Assembly: GCA_041821315.1 (NCBI GenBank)
Contig: JBGUEO010000022.1
Location: 14,104 to 78,103 of the forward strand
Length of the DNA: 64,000 nt
Direction of reading: 5' to 3'
From: DIGJ01 sp041821315
Lineage (GTDB): Bacteria; Bacillota; Clostridia; Lachnospirales; Lachnospiraceae
Shown: piece by piece, positions 17,405 through 25,630 of the stretch
How positions within the stretch are numbered: position 1 is the first letter of the stretch
Layout: every line of letters starts with the position of its first letter
Translations under genes and position numbers: made by a program
The notes under the pieces: generated by a model
What the model was told of the DNA's origin: nothing
The model's input: only the letters and a program-made list of their open reading frames with translations
Databases searched by the model: none

Positions 17405-19036
17405 ATGGACGAATTTAATAGAGAAGACAAAAACAATGATACAAACAATGAAAATAATACAAATAATACAAATAATGAGTATGTATTTTGGGCAGAGGCA
17501 GCAGCAAAAAACGGTACGCAGGCAAATACTCCTCAATATGAAGCTCCAAATTATCAGTCAAATTTTACACAAGAAGCATCCAATTATGGCTCTACATATG
17601 AAGCAGGAGGTGCAGGAGGTGGTAACAAAAAGAAACATTCCGATGGATTTGGGAAATCAGCAACAAAATTTATTGCCTGTGCAGTAGCATTTGGATTAGT
17701 AGCTGGACTTGTATTTCAAGGAGTCAATCGAACCGCAGATACCTTGTTCCCAACAAAAAATAGCTCTACTGCAAATACCATTCAAGTTACAACACCAGTA
17801 GCAACGACTTCGGAGTCAACTACATCTGGTACTTCGAGTGACTTGACACAGCTCGTTGAAAATACAATGCCATCCATTGTTTCTATTACAAGTACAATGA
17901 CGCAGGATTATAGTTATTTTGGACAGGTTTATTCACAAGAATTTGATGGAAGTGGATCGGGAATTATTGTAGGACAAAATGATAAAGAAATTTTAATTGT
18001 GACAAACAATCATGTAGTGGAAAATGCAAAAGCAATCGCGGTTAATTTTATTAATGATAAAGTGTATGAAGCAAAGGTAAAAGGAACGGATTCAACCGCT
18101 GATTTAGCAGTAGTTGCAGTAGAAACCGCAGATGTTGATAAGGAAACATTAAGTGCAATTAAGATTGCAACATTAGGAAACTCAGATAATGTAAAAGTTG
18201 GACAGATGGCGATTGCAATTGGAAATGCATTAGGTTCAGGACAATCGGTAACGGTGGGTTATGTGAGTGCTAAGAATCGTCAGGTAAATACAACAAGTAC
18301 AACGCAGGGAAGCCAGTTAGAACTCCTTCAGACAGATGCAGCAATTAATCCAGGTAATAGTGGTGGAGCGTTGCTTAACATCAAGGGTGAAGTAATCGGA
18401 ATCAATGATTTAAAATATGCAGATACTGATGTAGAAGGAATGGGATATGCAATTCCAATTTCTGAGGCAACTCCAATTATTAATGAACTTATGAATCGTG
18501 AAGTGTTAGCAGATGATGAAAAAGGATATCTTGGAATTAGTGGAAACGACATAACAAAAGATAATAATTATTATGATATGCCAATTGGCGTTTATGTTCA
18601 TGAAGTTGCCGCTGGAGGTGCCGCTGAAGAAGCTGGTATTAAAAAGGGTGATATCATTACCGCAATTAATGGTGCTACAGCCAAAACAATTGAAGCAGTT
18701 CAAGAAAAGGTAAACAATACCCGTGCTGGTACCAAAATTACAGTTGCCATAATGCGTAGTGTTGATGGTGAATATAAGAAAATGGATGTAACAGTTACAC
18801 TCAAAGACTCCAAAACCCTTAACAATTTAAGCAAAACCGATAACAGTGCACAAGGTAACTTTGGATATCAGTCGGATGATAACAACACAAACGAACAAGA
18901 CAATAGTACACAGCAGACACCAGAACAGGCGCCAGAGCAGGCACCAGATCAAAATAGTAATGGAAGTGACAACAACCAGACAAATCAAGACATCAATGAT
19001 CGTTTACAAGATTTTTTTAATCAATTTAATCAATAA
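17405..19036 (+). CDS. HtrA/DegP-type membrane-anchored serine protease
   Basis: Quality-control protease acting outside the membrane. The first ~80 residues are a cytoplasmic Asn-rich tail (partly encoded by short AATACAAAT repeats at 17455-17475), followed by one membrane anchor (about 87-103). The trypsin-like domain has the triad His203 (TNNHVVENA), Asp233 (STADLAVV) and Ser319 (NPGNSGGALL). One PDZ domain follows (GVYVHEVAAGGAAEEAGIKKGD). The C-terminus is a low-complexity Gln/Pro/Asn tail with PEQAPEQAPDQ. 543 aa. AAAGGAG precedes the start. Low-complexity ends are common in clostridial HtrA proteins. Confidence 0.93.
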   Translation: MDEFNREDKNNDTNNENNTNNTNNEYVFWAEAAAKNGTQANTPQYEAPNYQSNFTQEASNYGSTYEAGGAGGGNKKKHSDGFGKSATKFIACAVAFGLVAGLVFQGVNRTADTLFPTKNSSTANTIQVTTPVATTSESTTSGTSSDLTQLVENTMPSIVSITSTMTQDYSYFGQVYSQEFDGSGSGIIVGQNDKEILIVTNNHVVENAKAIAVNFINDKVYEAKVKGTDSTADLAVVAVETADVDKETLSAIKIATLGNSDNVKVGQMAIAIGNALGSGQSVTVGYVSAKNRQVNTTSTTQGSQLELLQTDAAINPGNSGGALLNIKGEVIGINDLKYADTDVEGMGYAIPISEATPIINELMNREVLADDEKGYLGISGNDITKDNNYYDMPIGVYVHEVAAGGAAEEAGIKKGDIITAINGATAKTIEAVQEKVNNTRAGTKITVAIMRSVDGEYKKMDVTVTLKDSKTLNNLSKTDNSAQGNFGYQSDDNNTNEQDNSTQQTPEQAPEQAPDQNSNGSDNNQTNQDINDRLQDFFNQFNQ

Positions 19037-19075
19037 AAGAAAAGAATAAATAAGTTAAACGGAAAACTATGAATC

Positions 19076-19116
19076 AACCACATTTGGGATAAAAAAAATC
19101 CTAAATGTGGTTTTCC
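19076..19116 (+). terminator. Rho-independent terminator after htrA-like gene
   Basis: AACCACATTTGGGAT (19076-19090) pairs with ATCCTAAATGTGGTT (19098-19112), one wobble, seven-base A loop, followed by TTCCTATTTTT. Confidence 0.8.
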
Positions 19117-19160
19117 TATTTTTAAACAAAAAATTTGGGAAAAAGTTAAGGATTTCTTTA

Positions 19161-19189
19161 TTGTCTATCATAACGAGGTGGGATATAAT
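19161..19189 (+). promoter_or_regulatory. promoter of the clpX-like gene
   Basis: TTGTCT (19161-19166), 17-base spacer, TATAAT (19184-19189), 36 bases ahead of the start codon. No CIRCE or CtsR operator is seen around it, so heat-shock control by those repressors is not indicated. Confidence 0.65.
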
Positions 19190-19225
19190 AAAAGTGAAAC
19201 GACAGACAAATGAAAGAGGTATTTT

Positions 19226-20626
19226 ATGAGTGATGATAAATTAGAAAATGAATCAAAAAATAAGAATGAGGAATATGAAGATATTTGTTATATATGCAGA
19301 AGACCTGAGAGCAAAGTGGGAAAGATGATTCGCATTCCAAATAATATATGCATCTGTTCGGACTGTATGCAAAAAACCTTTGACAGTATTAACAACAACA
19401 ATGGCAGTCAAAATCCTTATATGGATCTTATGAATATGAATCCAAATATGATGAATATGAATAAGATGCCAAATGATATCCCAAAGAGTCAAAAAATTAA
19501 AAAGAAAAAAGAAAAAGAGCAAAAAGAACCAATTCTTGATATAGAAAGTGTTCCAGCACCTCATGTTATAAAGGGAGAGCTTGATCAATTTGTAATAGGA
19601 CAAGAGTATGCAAAAAAGGTGATTTCGGTTGCGGTATATAACCATTATAAGCGAGTAACCTCTGGAGTAAGTGATGAGATTGATATTGAGAAATCTAATA
19701 TGTTAATGATTGGACCGACAGGAAGTGGTAAAACTTATTTAGTGAAGACACTCGCACGATTGCTTCAAGTTCCACTAGCAATTGCAGATGCAACGTCTCT
19801 TACGGAGGCTGGATATATTGGAGATGACGTGGAAAGTGTTTTGTCGAAGCTTTTGGCGGCGGCAGATAACGATGTAGAAAAAGCGGAAAAGGGAATTATT
19901 TTTATTGATGAAATTGACAAAATTGCAAAGAAGAAGAGTACTACCAATCGAGATGTGAGTGGGGAATCGGTACAGCAAGGATTACTTAAATTACTCGAAG
20001 GAGCAGATATAGAGGTGCCAGTGGGAGCAACCAGTAAAAATGCTATGGTACCCCTTACGACAATCAATACCAAGAATATTTTATTTATTTGTGGCGGAGC
20101 ATTTCCAGAACTTGATAAAGTAATTAAAGAACGATTGAATAAGCAAGCTTCGATTGGTTTTATTGCAGATTTAAAAGATAAATATGATAAAGAACCAGAT
20201 GTCTTATCAAAAGTTACAGTGGAAGATTTGCGTGAATTTGGAATGATCCCAGAATTTTTAGGTAGACTTCCAATATTGTATACGTTACAAGAGCTTACGA
20301 AAGATATGTTGGTTCAGGTATTAAAGGAGCCTAAAAATGCAATTTTAAAACAATACCAAAAATTGTTGGCACTCGATGAAGTAGATTTAAGCTTTGATGA
20401 AGAAGCACTGGAAGCAATCGCTGAAAAAGCAGTGGAGAAAAAGACTGGTGCACGAGCATTGCGAGCAATTATTGAAGAATTTATGCTTGATATCATGTAT
20501 GAAATTCCAAAAGATGACAATATTGGTAGAGTGACAATTACACGTGACTACATTGAAAAAAAAGGTGCACCTAGAATTGAAATGCGCGGAGCCCAAGTGA
20601 GAAAAATAGGATTTAATGAAGGATAA
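19226..20626 (+). CDS. clpX: ClpX-type AAA+ unfoldase
   Basis: ATP-driven unfoldase that feeds substrates to ClpP. An N-terminal zinc finger (Cys21, Cys24, Cys44, Cys47) matches the ClpX zinc-binding domain. It is followed by a long linker rich in Asn and Met (about residues 55-85), then the AAA+ core: GPTGSGKTYLVKTLARLL (Walker A), pore-loop sequence GYIGDDVES, FIDEIDKIAKK (Walker B), FLGRLPILYTL and GARALRAIIEEFMLD (sensor 2). The IGF loop needed for docking to ClpP is present (ASIGFIAD). 466 aa, about 45 longer than usual, mainly from the linker. clpP is not adjacent. It could be a second ClpX of the genome. Confidence 0.88.
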   Translation: MSDDKLENESKNKNEEYEDICYICRRPESKVGKMIRIPNNICICSDCMQKTFDSINNNNGSQNPYMDLMNMNPNMMNMNKMPNDIPKSQKIKKKKEKEQKEPILDIESVPAPHVIKGELDQFVIGQEYAKKVISVAVYNHYKRVTSGVSDEIDIEKSNMLMIGPTGSGKTYLVKTLARLLQVPLAIADATSLTEAGYIGDDVESVLSKLLAAADNDVEKAEKGIIFIDEIDKIAKKKSTTNRDVSGESVQQGLLKLLEGADIEVPVGATSKNAMVPLTTINTKNILFICGGAFPELDKVIKERLNKQASIGFIADLKDKYDKEPDVLSKVTVEDLREFGMIPEFLGRLPILYTLQELTKDMLVQVLKEPKNAILKQYQKLLALDEVDLSFDEEALEAIAEKAVEKKTGARALRAIIEEFMLDIMYEIPKDDNIGRVTITRDYIEKKGAPRIEMRGAQVRKIGFNEG

Positions 20627-20699
20627 GGACAGTTGGCCTTTTTTGATTTGTGTATAAACACTACAATTATAGTATCTTATAGAGGAGAGGTTAAACAAT

Positions 20700-21410
20700 A
20701 TGAACAAGATTCTGGATGTGTTAAACCAATTAGAAGGACACCCAAAGGTAGTGTTAGCAGAGTTGTTTCGTAATGCACCTGTTTGGTTATTAGAATCCTG
20801 TAAGGTTGTCGAACTAGATAAAAATGAGATCTTTGTTCGCGAAAAGGATAAAGTAAATAAGGTGTACATATTAACCAAAGGTGTAGTAAAAGCGAGTGAT
20901 TTTCGTATTTTCGGGATCGTTTATGATTTTTGTCAGTATGAAGCAATTGAGATACTAGGCGGAATGGAAAGCTTTCTAGACTGCGATACGTATCGAACCA
21001 CATTGATTACAAAAACACCCTGTGAGTTTATTGTTTTAGAGAATGATGTGTTTAAAAAATGGATGCTACAAGACAACAATGCACTTTGGATGCACAGTAG
21101 AACTGTAATTCGATATCTGTTAGAAGAAACAAGAAAAGAGCGGGCGTTTTTATTCTTACAGGGAATTGATCGAGTTTATTTGTTATTTGAACACCTTTAT
21201 GAGCAAAACACGGTAGATGGGAGGTGCACCGTTAAGTTGACGAGGCAGCAAATTTCTGATGAAACCGGACTTTCGATAAAGACAATTAATCGGGCGTTAA
21301 AACAAATGATGGAAGAAAAATTAGTATCGGTTCAAGGAAGTAAGCTTTCTATTACAGAAAGTCAATATACGGAAATGAAAGCCTTATCTGCTGAAAAAAT
21401 AGATATTTAA
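20700..21410 (+). CDS. Crp/Fnr family transcriptional regulator
   Basis: 236-residue regulator with a cyclic-nucleotide-binding-type beta barrel (about residues 20-130) and a C-terminal winged helix (LTRQQISDETGLSIKTINRAL). The barrel lacks cysteine clusters of Fnr iron-sulfur proteins, and the arginine-containing cAMP phosphate-binding cassette is not apparent, so the effector is unknown. It stands just ahead of udp-deoD-deoC-cdd-deoB in the same direction (60-base gap) and is therefore a candidate local regulator of nucleoside catabolism; that link is inferred from position only. Confidence 0.85.
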   Translation: MNKILDVLNQLEGHPKVVLAELFRNAPVWLLESCKVVELDKNEIFVREKDKVNKVYILTKGVVKASDFRIFGIVYDFCQYEAIEILGGMESFLDCDTYRTTLITKTPCEFIVLENDVFKKWMLQDNNALWMHSRTVIRYLLEETRKERAFLFLQGIDRVYLLFEHLYEQNTVDGRCTVKLTRQQISDETGLSIKTINRALKQMMEEKLVSVQGSKLSITESQYTEMKALSAEKIDI

Positions 21411-21470
21411 CGATTGGCTGCACACTCATTTTAAGAAAACATAAAAATATAGGGTAGAAGGAGTATTATT

Positions 21471-22253
21471 ATGGTGGATTATACAGAGGGATCTGGAAAA
21501 CAATATCATACAGGTGTTGGACTTGGAGATGTTGGAAAATATGTTATTTTGCCAGGTGACCCAAAGCGCTGTAAAAAAATTGCGGAACATTTTGATGATG
21601 CGAAGCTAGTAGCAGACAGTAGAGAATATGTGACATATACAGGATATTTAGATGGAGTAAGGGTAAGTGTAACCTCCACTGGCATTGGCGGACCATCTGC
21701 ATCAATAGCGATGGAAGAGTTAGTATGCTGCGGAGCAGATACTTTTATTCGTGTTGGTACTTGCGGTGGTATGGATTTGGATGTAGTGGGCGGAGATGTC
21801 GTAATCGCAAATGGCGCAATTCGAATGGAAGGAACAAGTAAAGAATACGCACCAATCGAATTTCCAGCAGTTGCAACCTATGATGTCGTAACTGCATTAG
21901 TAGAAGGCGCAAAAAAATTAGATTTACCATATCACGTGGGCGTAGTTCAGTGCAAAGATGCTTTTTTTGGACAGCATCAGCCAGAAACAAAGCCAGTTAG
22001 TTATGAATTGATGAATAAATGGGAAGCTTGGCTTCGTCTTGGCTGTTTGGCTTCGGAAATGGAATCGGCAGCGCTTTTTGTTGTCGCAAGTCATTTACGT
22101 GTTCGAGTAGGATCTACGTTCCTTGTAGTCGCAAATCAAGAACGAGAGAAAAAAGGAATGGAAAACCCACAAGCACATGATACCGAAAGTGCAATTAGTG
22201 TTGCAGTTGAAGCAATACGAAATTTAATCAGAGAAGATAATAAAAGAAAGTAG
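21471..22253 (+). CDS. udp: uridine phosphorylase-type nucleoside phosphorylase
   Basis: Cleaves uridine (and possibly deoxyuridine) with phosphate to uracil and (deoxy)ribose-1-phosphate. PNP_UDP family (PF01048), 260 aa. Motifs: ILPGDPKRCKKIA (phosphate site), STGIGGPSASIAMEEL, RVGTCGGM and the nucleoside-binding EMESAALF. The KPVSYELMNKWEAW insertion is typical of uridine rather than purine phosphorylases. First enzyme of the nucleoside catabolism cluster; ten bases separate it from deoD. Confidence 0.9.
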   Translation: MVDYTEGSGKQYHTGVGLGDVGKYVILPGDPKRCKKIAEHFDDAKLVADSREYVTYTGYLDGVRVSVTSTGIGGPSASIAMEELVCCGADTFIRVGTCGGMDLDVVGGDVVIANGAIRMEGTSKEYAPIEFPAVATYDVVTALVEGAKKLDLPYHVGVVQCKDAFFGQHQPETKPVSYELMNKWEAWLRLGCLASEMESAALFVVASHLRVRVGSTFLVVANQEREKKGMENPQAHDTESAISVAVEAIRNLIREDNKRK

Positions 22254-22263
22254 GAATCGAAGA

Positions 22264-22977
22264 ATGAAGAATATACCAACACCTCATATTGGTGCGAAAG
22301 ATGGACAAATTGCGAAAACAGTATTGATGCCAGGAGATCCATTACGAGCGAAATACATCGCAGAAACATATTTAGAAAATGTAACATGTTTTAATACGGT
22401 TCGAAATATGCTAGGATTTACAGGAACATACAAGGGTAAAGAAATATCCGTTATGGGTGGAGGAATGGGAATGCCTTCTGTAGGAATTTATTCCTATGAA
22501 TTGTTTCACTTTTATGATGTAGATCGAATTATTCGCATCGGTTCAGCAGGAGGACTTCAGGATAATGTTAAGGTAAGAGACGTCGTAATAGCAATGGGAG
22601 CATGTACGGATTCAAACTATGCGGCTCAATATAAATTACCTGGTACGTATGCACCAATCGCAGATTTTAATCTTCTTCGCAAAGCAGTAGAAACGGCGGA
22701 AGCACAGGGAACAAATGTAGTTGTAGGAAATGTATTATCTGCAGATGTGTTTTACAATGACTACCGTAATGTAAATGACGATTGGCGTAAAATGCAGGTG
22801 TTATGTGTGGAAATGGAAGCTGCCGCACTCTATATGAATGCTGCCAGAGCAGGGAAGCAGGCACTGTGTTTGCTTACAATTTCGGATCATATGTATACGG
22901 GGGAGAGTTTATCTGCAGAAGATAGACAGTTAAGTTTCCACGAAATGATGGAAGTTGCATTAGAGTTAGGAGAGTAA
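22264..22977 (+). CDS. deoD: purine-nucleoside phosphorylase, DeoD type
   Basis: Converts purine (deoxy)nucleosides to base and (deoxy)ribose-1-phosphate. 237 aa, hexameric DeoD-type sequence: TPHIGAKDGQIAKTVLMPGDP at the N-terminus, RIGSAGGLQ, VEMEAAALY and the catalytic region TISDHMYTGE (Asp with following basic side chains). Lies between udp and deoC; GAATCGAAGA ahead of the start is a weak ribosome site, suggesting translational coupling to udp. Confidence 0.95.
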   Translation: MKNIPTPHIGAKDGQIAKTVLMPGDPLRAKYIAETYLENVTCFNTVRNMLGFTGTYKGKEISVMGGGMGMPSVGIYSYELFHFYDVDRIIRIGSAGGLQDNVKVRDVVIAMGACTDSNYAAQYKLPGTYAPIADFNLLRKAVETAEAQGTNVVVGNVLSADVFYNDYRNVNDDWRKMQVLCVEMEAAALYMNAARAGKQALCLLTISDHMYTGESLSAEDRQLSFHEMMEVALELGE

Positions 22978-23008
22978 TCGCAACTGATTAAAAATAAGGA
23001 GGGCTTTT

Positions 23009-23674
23009 ATGACAAACGAAGATATTTTAAAAACGGTAGACCATACGTTATTGCTTCAGGGTTCAACATGGGACGAAATGAAAGTAATTTGTGATGATGC
23101 AATTAAATTTGGAACAGCGAGTGTATGCATTCCTGCAAGCTTTGTGAAACGAGTAAAGGACTATGTTGGTGATAAAATGCGTGTATGTACCGTAATAGGG
23201 TTTCCAAATGGGTACACTACGACGGCAGTGAAAGTGTTTGAGACAACCGATGCGCTTTTAAATGGTGCAGATGAAATTGATATGGTAATTAATATTGGAG
23301 CATTAAAAGACAAGCAATTTGATATGGTAGAAGGAGAAATTCGTAAAATTAAAGCTGCGTGTGGTGATAAAATTTTAAAAGTAATCATTGAAACCTGTCT
23401 TTTAACACAAGAAGAGAAGATTAAAATGTGTGAAATTGTTACAAATTCAGGTGCGGATTTTATAAAGACGTCAACTGGATTTTCTACTGCAGGAGCTACA
23501 TTTGAGGATATTGCACTGTTTGCAAAACATGTCGGATCACATGTTAAAATTAAAGCGGCTGGTGGAATAAGTTCATTGGATGATGCAAAAAAATTTATAG
23601 AGCTAGGAGCAAGTCGTCTGGGAACGAGTCGTATTGTAAAAATCTTAAAAAATGAGCAAGGGACTGGCTATTGA
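23009..23674 (+). CDS. deoC: deoxyribose-phosphate aldolase
   Basis: Splits 2-deoxyribose-5-phosphate into acetaldehyde and glyceraldehyde-3-phosphate, the last step of deoxynucleoside breakdown. 221 aa. DHTLL near the N-terminus, CTVIGFPNG, the Schiff-base lysine Lys153 in FIKTSTGF and a second lysine in KIKAAGGI are all present. AAGGAGG precedes the start. A perfect palindrome follows the gene. Confidence 0.96.
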   Translation: MTNEDILKTVDHTLLLQGSTWDEMKVICDDAIKFGTASVCIPASFVKRVKDYVGDKMRVCTVIGFPNGYTTTAVKVFETTDALLNGADEIDMVINIGALKDKQFDMVEGEIRKIKAACGDKILKVIIETCLLTQEEKIKMCEIVTNSGADFIKTSTGFSTAGATFEDIALFAKHVGSHVKIKAAGGISSLDDAKKFIELGASRLGTSRIVKILKNEQGTGY

Positions 23675-23707
23675 TTGTAAGGCAAATAAAATAAAGGGAT
23701 TCGCAAA

Positions 23708-23740
23708 ATGAAAATGAAGTGTTTAACACTTCATTTTCAT
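23708..23740. repeat. 33-bp palindrome between deoC and cdd
   Basis: Two perfectly complementary 16-base arms (23708-23723 and 23725-23740, ATGAAAATGAAGTGTT / AACACTTCATTTTCAT) separated by one base. There is no T tract after it. It can be an RNA stem separating deoC from cdd-deoB (processing or attenuation) or a protein-binding operator. Confidence 0.7.
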
Positions 23741-23768
23741 GCCCTATACCTAATTAGGAGGTATCAAA

Positions 23769-24188
23769 ATGGATAAAGAGTTAATTAATAAAATGATTGA
23801 TCAGGCAATGAATATGTTACAGTATGCATATGTTCCTTATTCGAATTACAAAGTAGGAGCAGCATTGCATTCGAAGGATGGTCGTATTTTTGGAGGATGT
23901 AATATTGAAAATGCGGCATATTCTCCAGGAAATTGCGCGGAGAGAACGGCCTTTTTTAAAGCAATTAGTCAAGGAGTAACCGAATTTGACTCGATTGTAG
24001 TACTTGGTGGAAAAAATGGAGAATTAATCGATTATTGCCCACCATGCGGGATATGCCGTCAAGTTATGATGGAGTTTTGTGATCCGAAAACGTTTCAGAT
24101 TATTCTTCCAAAATCCAAAGAAGATATCAAGGTATATACCTTAGAAGAGATGCTTCCACTTGGATTTGGTCCTAATAATTTGAAATAG
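23769..24188 (+). CDS. cdd: cytidine deaminase
   Basis: Deaminates cytidine and deoxycytidine to uridine forms, feeding udp. 139 aa, homotetramer-type enzyme. Zinc ligands and the catalytic glutamate are in NCAERTAFF (Cys and Glu) and PPCGICRQ (two Cys). The substrate-binding GCNIENAAY is present. TTAGGAGG ahead of ATG 23769. Confidence 0.96.
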   Translation: MDKELINKMIDQAMNMLQYAYVPYSNYKVGAALHSKDGRIFGGCNIENAAYSPGNCAERTAFFKAISQGVTEFDSIVVLGGKNGELIDYCPPCGICRQVMMEFCDPKTFQIILPKSKEDIKVYTLEEMLPLGFGPNNLK

Positions 24189-24222
24189 ATAAAGGCTTAG
24201 ATAGCACAGATAGGAGATAATC

Positions 24223-25413
24223 ATGAAAAAATATAAGAGAATATTTACCATCGTAATCGATTCGCTAGGAATTGGTGCAATGCCTGATTCAAAAGAATAT
24301 GGTGATGTGGGTGTTGATACCCTAGGTCATATTGCAGATTCGGTCGATACGTTTCAAATTCCAAATCTACAAAAACTGGGTATGGCAAATTTACATCCTC
24401 TAAAACAAGTAAAACCAGTGGAACAGCCAATGGCTTATTATATGCCAATGAGAGAGACTAGTTTGGGGAAAGATACCATGACAGGACATTGGGAAATGAT
24501 GGGTCTTAAAATTACAAAGCCTTTTCAAACCTTTACCGAAACCGGATTTCCAAAAGGATTGTTGGATGAATTAGAAAAGCGCACGGGGCGAAAAATCATT
24601 GGAAATAAAAGTTCAAGTGGCACTGAAATACTAGAGGAGCTTGCAGAAGAAGAAATAGCGACTGGAAATTTGATCGTGTATACGTCGGCTGACTCTGTTC
24701 TCCAAATTTGTGGAAATGAAGAGACAATGGGTCTTGAAAATTTGTATCACTACTGTGAAATTGCAAGAGAGCTTACGTTGAGAGATGAGTGGAAAGTTGG
24801 ACGTGTGATTGCAAGGCCTTATCTTGGTAAGAAAAAGGGCGAATTTAAGCGTACGAGCAATCGTCATGACTATGCATTGAAGCCATTTGGTCAAACGGCA
24901 CTCAATGTATTAAAAGATGCAGGTCTTGATGTAATTTCGGTTGGAAAAATAGCAGATATTTTTGTAGAAGAAGGGATTACAAAAGCCTACAAGTCAAAAT
25001 CAAGTGTTCACGGAATGGAACAGACACTTGAGATTGCAGGAGAAGATTTTACTGGTTTTTGCTTTGTAAACTTAGTGGATTTTGATGCACTATGGGGTCA
25101 TAGAAGAAATCCGGTTGGATATGCAAAAGAACTAGAAGCATTTGACATCAATTTAGGAAAATTTTTAGATATGTTACAAGAAGATGACCTTTTAATCATT
25201 ACGGCAGATCATGGAAATGACCCTACTTATACAGGCAGTGACCATACAAGAGAAAAAGTACCGTTTATTGCGTATTCTCCATCCATGAAAGGAAGCGGAG
25301 AATTAGAAGAGGTGGATACATTTGCAGTGATTGGAGCTACGGTTGTAGACAATTTTGATTTAAAAATGCCAGAAAACACCATAGGATTTTCAATTATAGA
25401 TCGATTAAATTAA
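24223..25413 (+). CDS. deoB: phosphopentomutase
   Basis: Converts (deoxy)ribose-1-phosphate to the 5-phosphate, linking udp/deoD to deoC. Alkaline phosphatase-like metal enzyme, 396 aa. Start region IVIDSLGIGAMPD and GVDTLGHI, the phospho-site threonine in GKDTMTGHWEMMG and metal-binding ADHGNDPT and DHTRE are visible. Last gene of the cluster before a clear terminator. Confidence 0.96.
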   Translation: MKKYKRIFTIVIDSLGIGAMPDSKEYGDVGVDTLGHIADSVDTFQIPNLQKLGMANLHPLKQVKPVEQPMAYYMPMRETSLGKDTMTGHWEMMGLKITKPFQTFTETGFPKGLLDELEKRTGRKIIGNKSSSGTEILEELAEEEIATGNLIVYTSADSVLQICGNEETMGLENLYHYCEIARELTLRDEWKVGRVIARPYLGKKKGEFKRTSNRHDYALKPFGQTALNVLKDAGLDVISVGKIADIFVEEGITKAYKSKSSVHGMEQTLEIAGEDFTGFCFVNLVDFDALWGHRRNPVGYAKELEAFDINLGKFLDMLQEDDLLIITADHGNDPTYTGSDHTREKVPFIAYSPSMKGSGELEEVDTFAVIGATVVDNFDLKMPENTIGFSIIDRLN

Positions 25414-25419
25414 CAAAAT

Positions 25420-25468
25420 ACCATCTCTATTTGATAGAATAAGATTGTCAAATAGAGGTGGTGTTTTT
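25420..25468 (+). terminator. Rho-independent terminator of the nucleoside cluster
   Basis: ACCATCTCTATTTGA (25420-25434) pairs with TCAAATAGAGGTGGT (25448-25462), followed by GTTTTTG. Confidence 0.85.
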
Positions 25469-25525
25469 GTATAAAACGAAGGAATTAAGCTAATTCACAA
25501 GTTAATTCATTGTAACATTAAAGCA

Positions 25526-25554
25526 TTGACAAATTAAATTATGTAGGGTATATT
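25526..25554 (+). promoter_or_regulatory. promoter of the liv-type importer
   Basis: TTGACA (25526-25531), 17-base spacer, TATATT (25549-25554). Consensus -35 and spacing; the lipoprotein start is 76 bases downstream of the -10 box. Confidence 0.75.
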
Positions 25555-25630
25555 TGTTTATATTATTGTGTAAGCAGGCAAGAGACAAATGCTTGTAGGT
25601 AATAAACACTTAGAATTTGGAGGAATGTTT

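Noticed and set aside
17405..17500. AATACAAAT repeats as a variable microsatellite (phase variation) in the htrA-like gene
   Set aside because: The repeats are nine bases long and in frame, only about two copies, so length change would not switch the gene off; they simply encode an Asn-rich tail.
20387..20878. 163-codon minus-strand open frame across the end of clpX and the start of the Crp-family gene
   Set aside because: Lies opposite two well-supported genes and the gap between them, has no ribosome site and gives a Ser/Phe/Asn-rich protein of no recognisable family.
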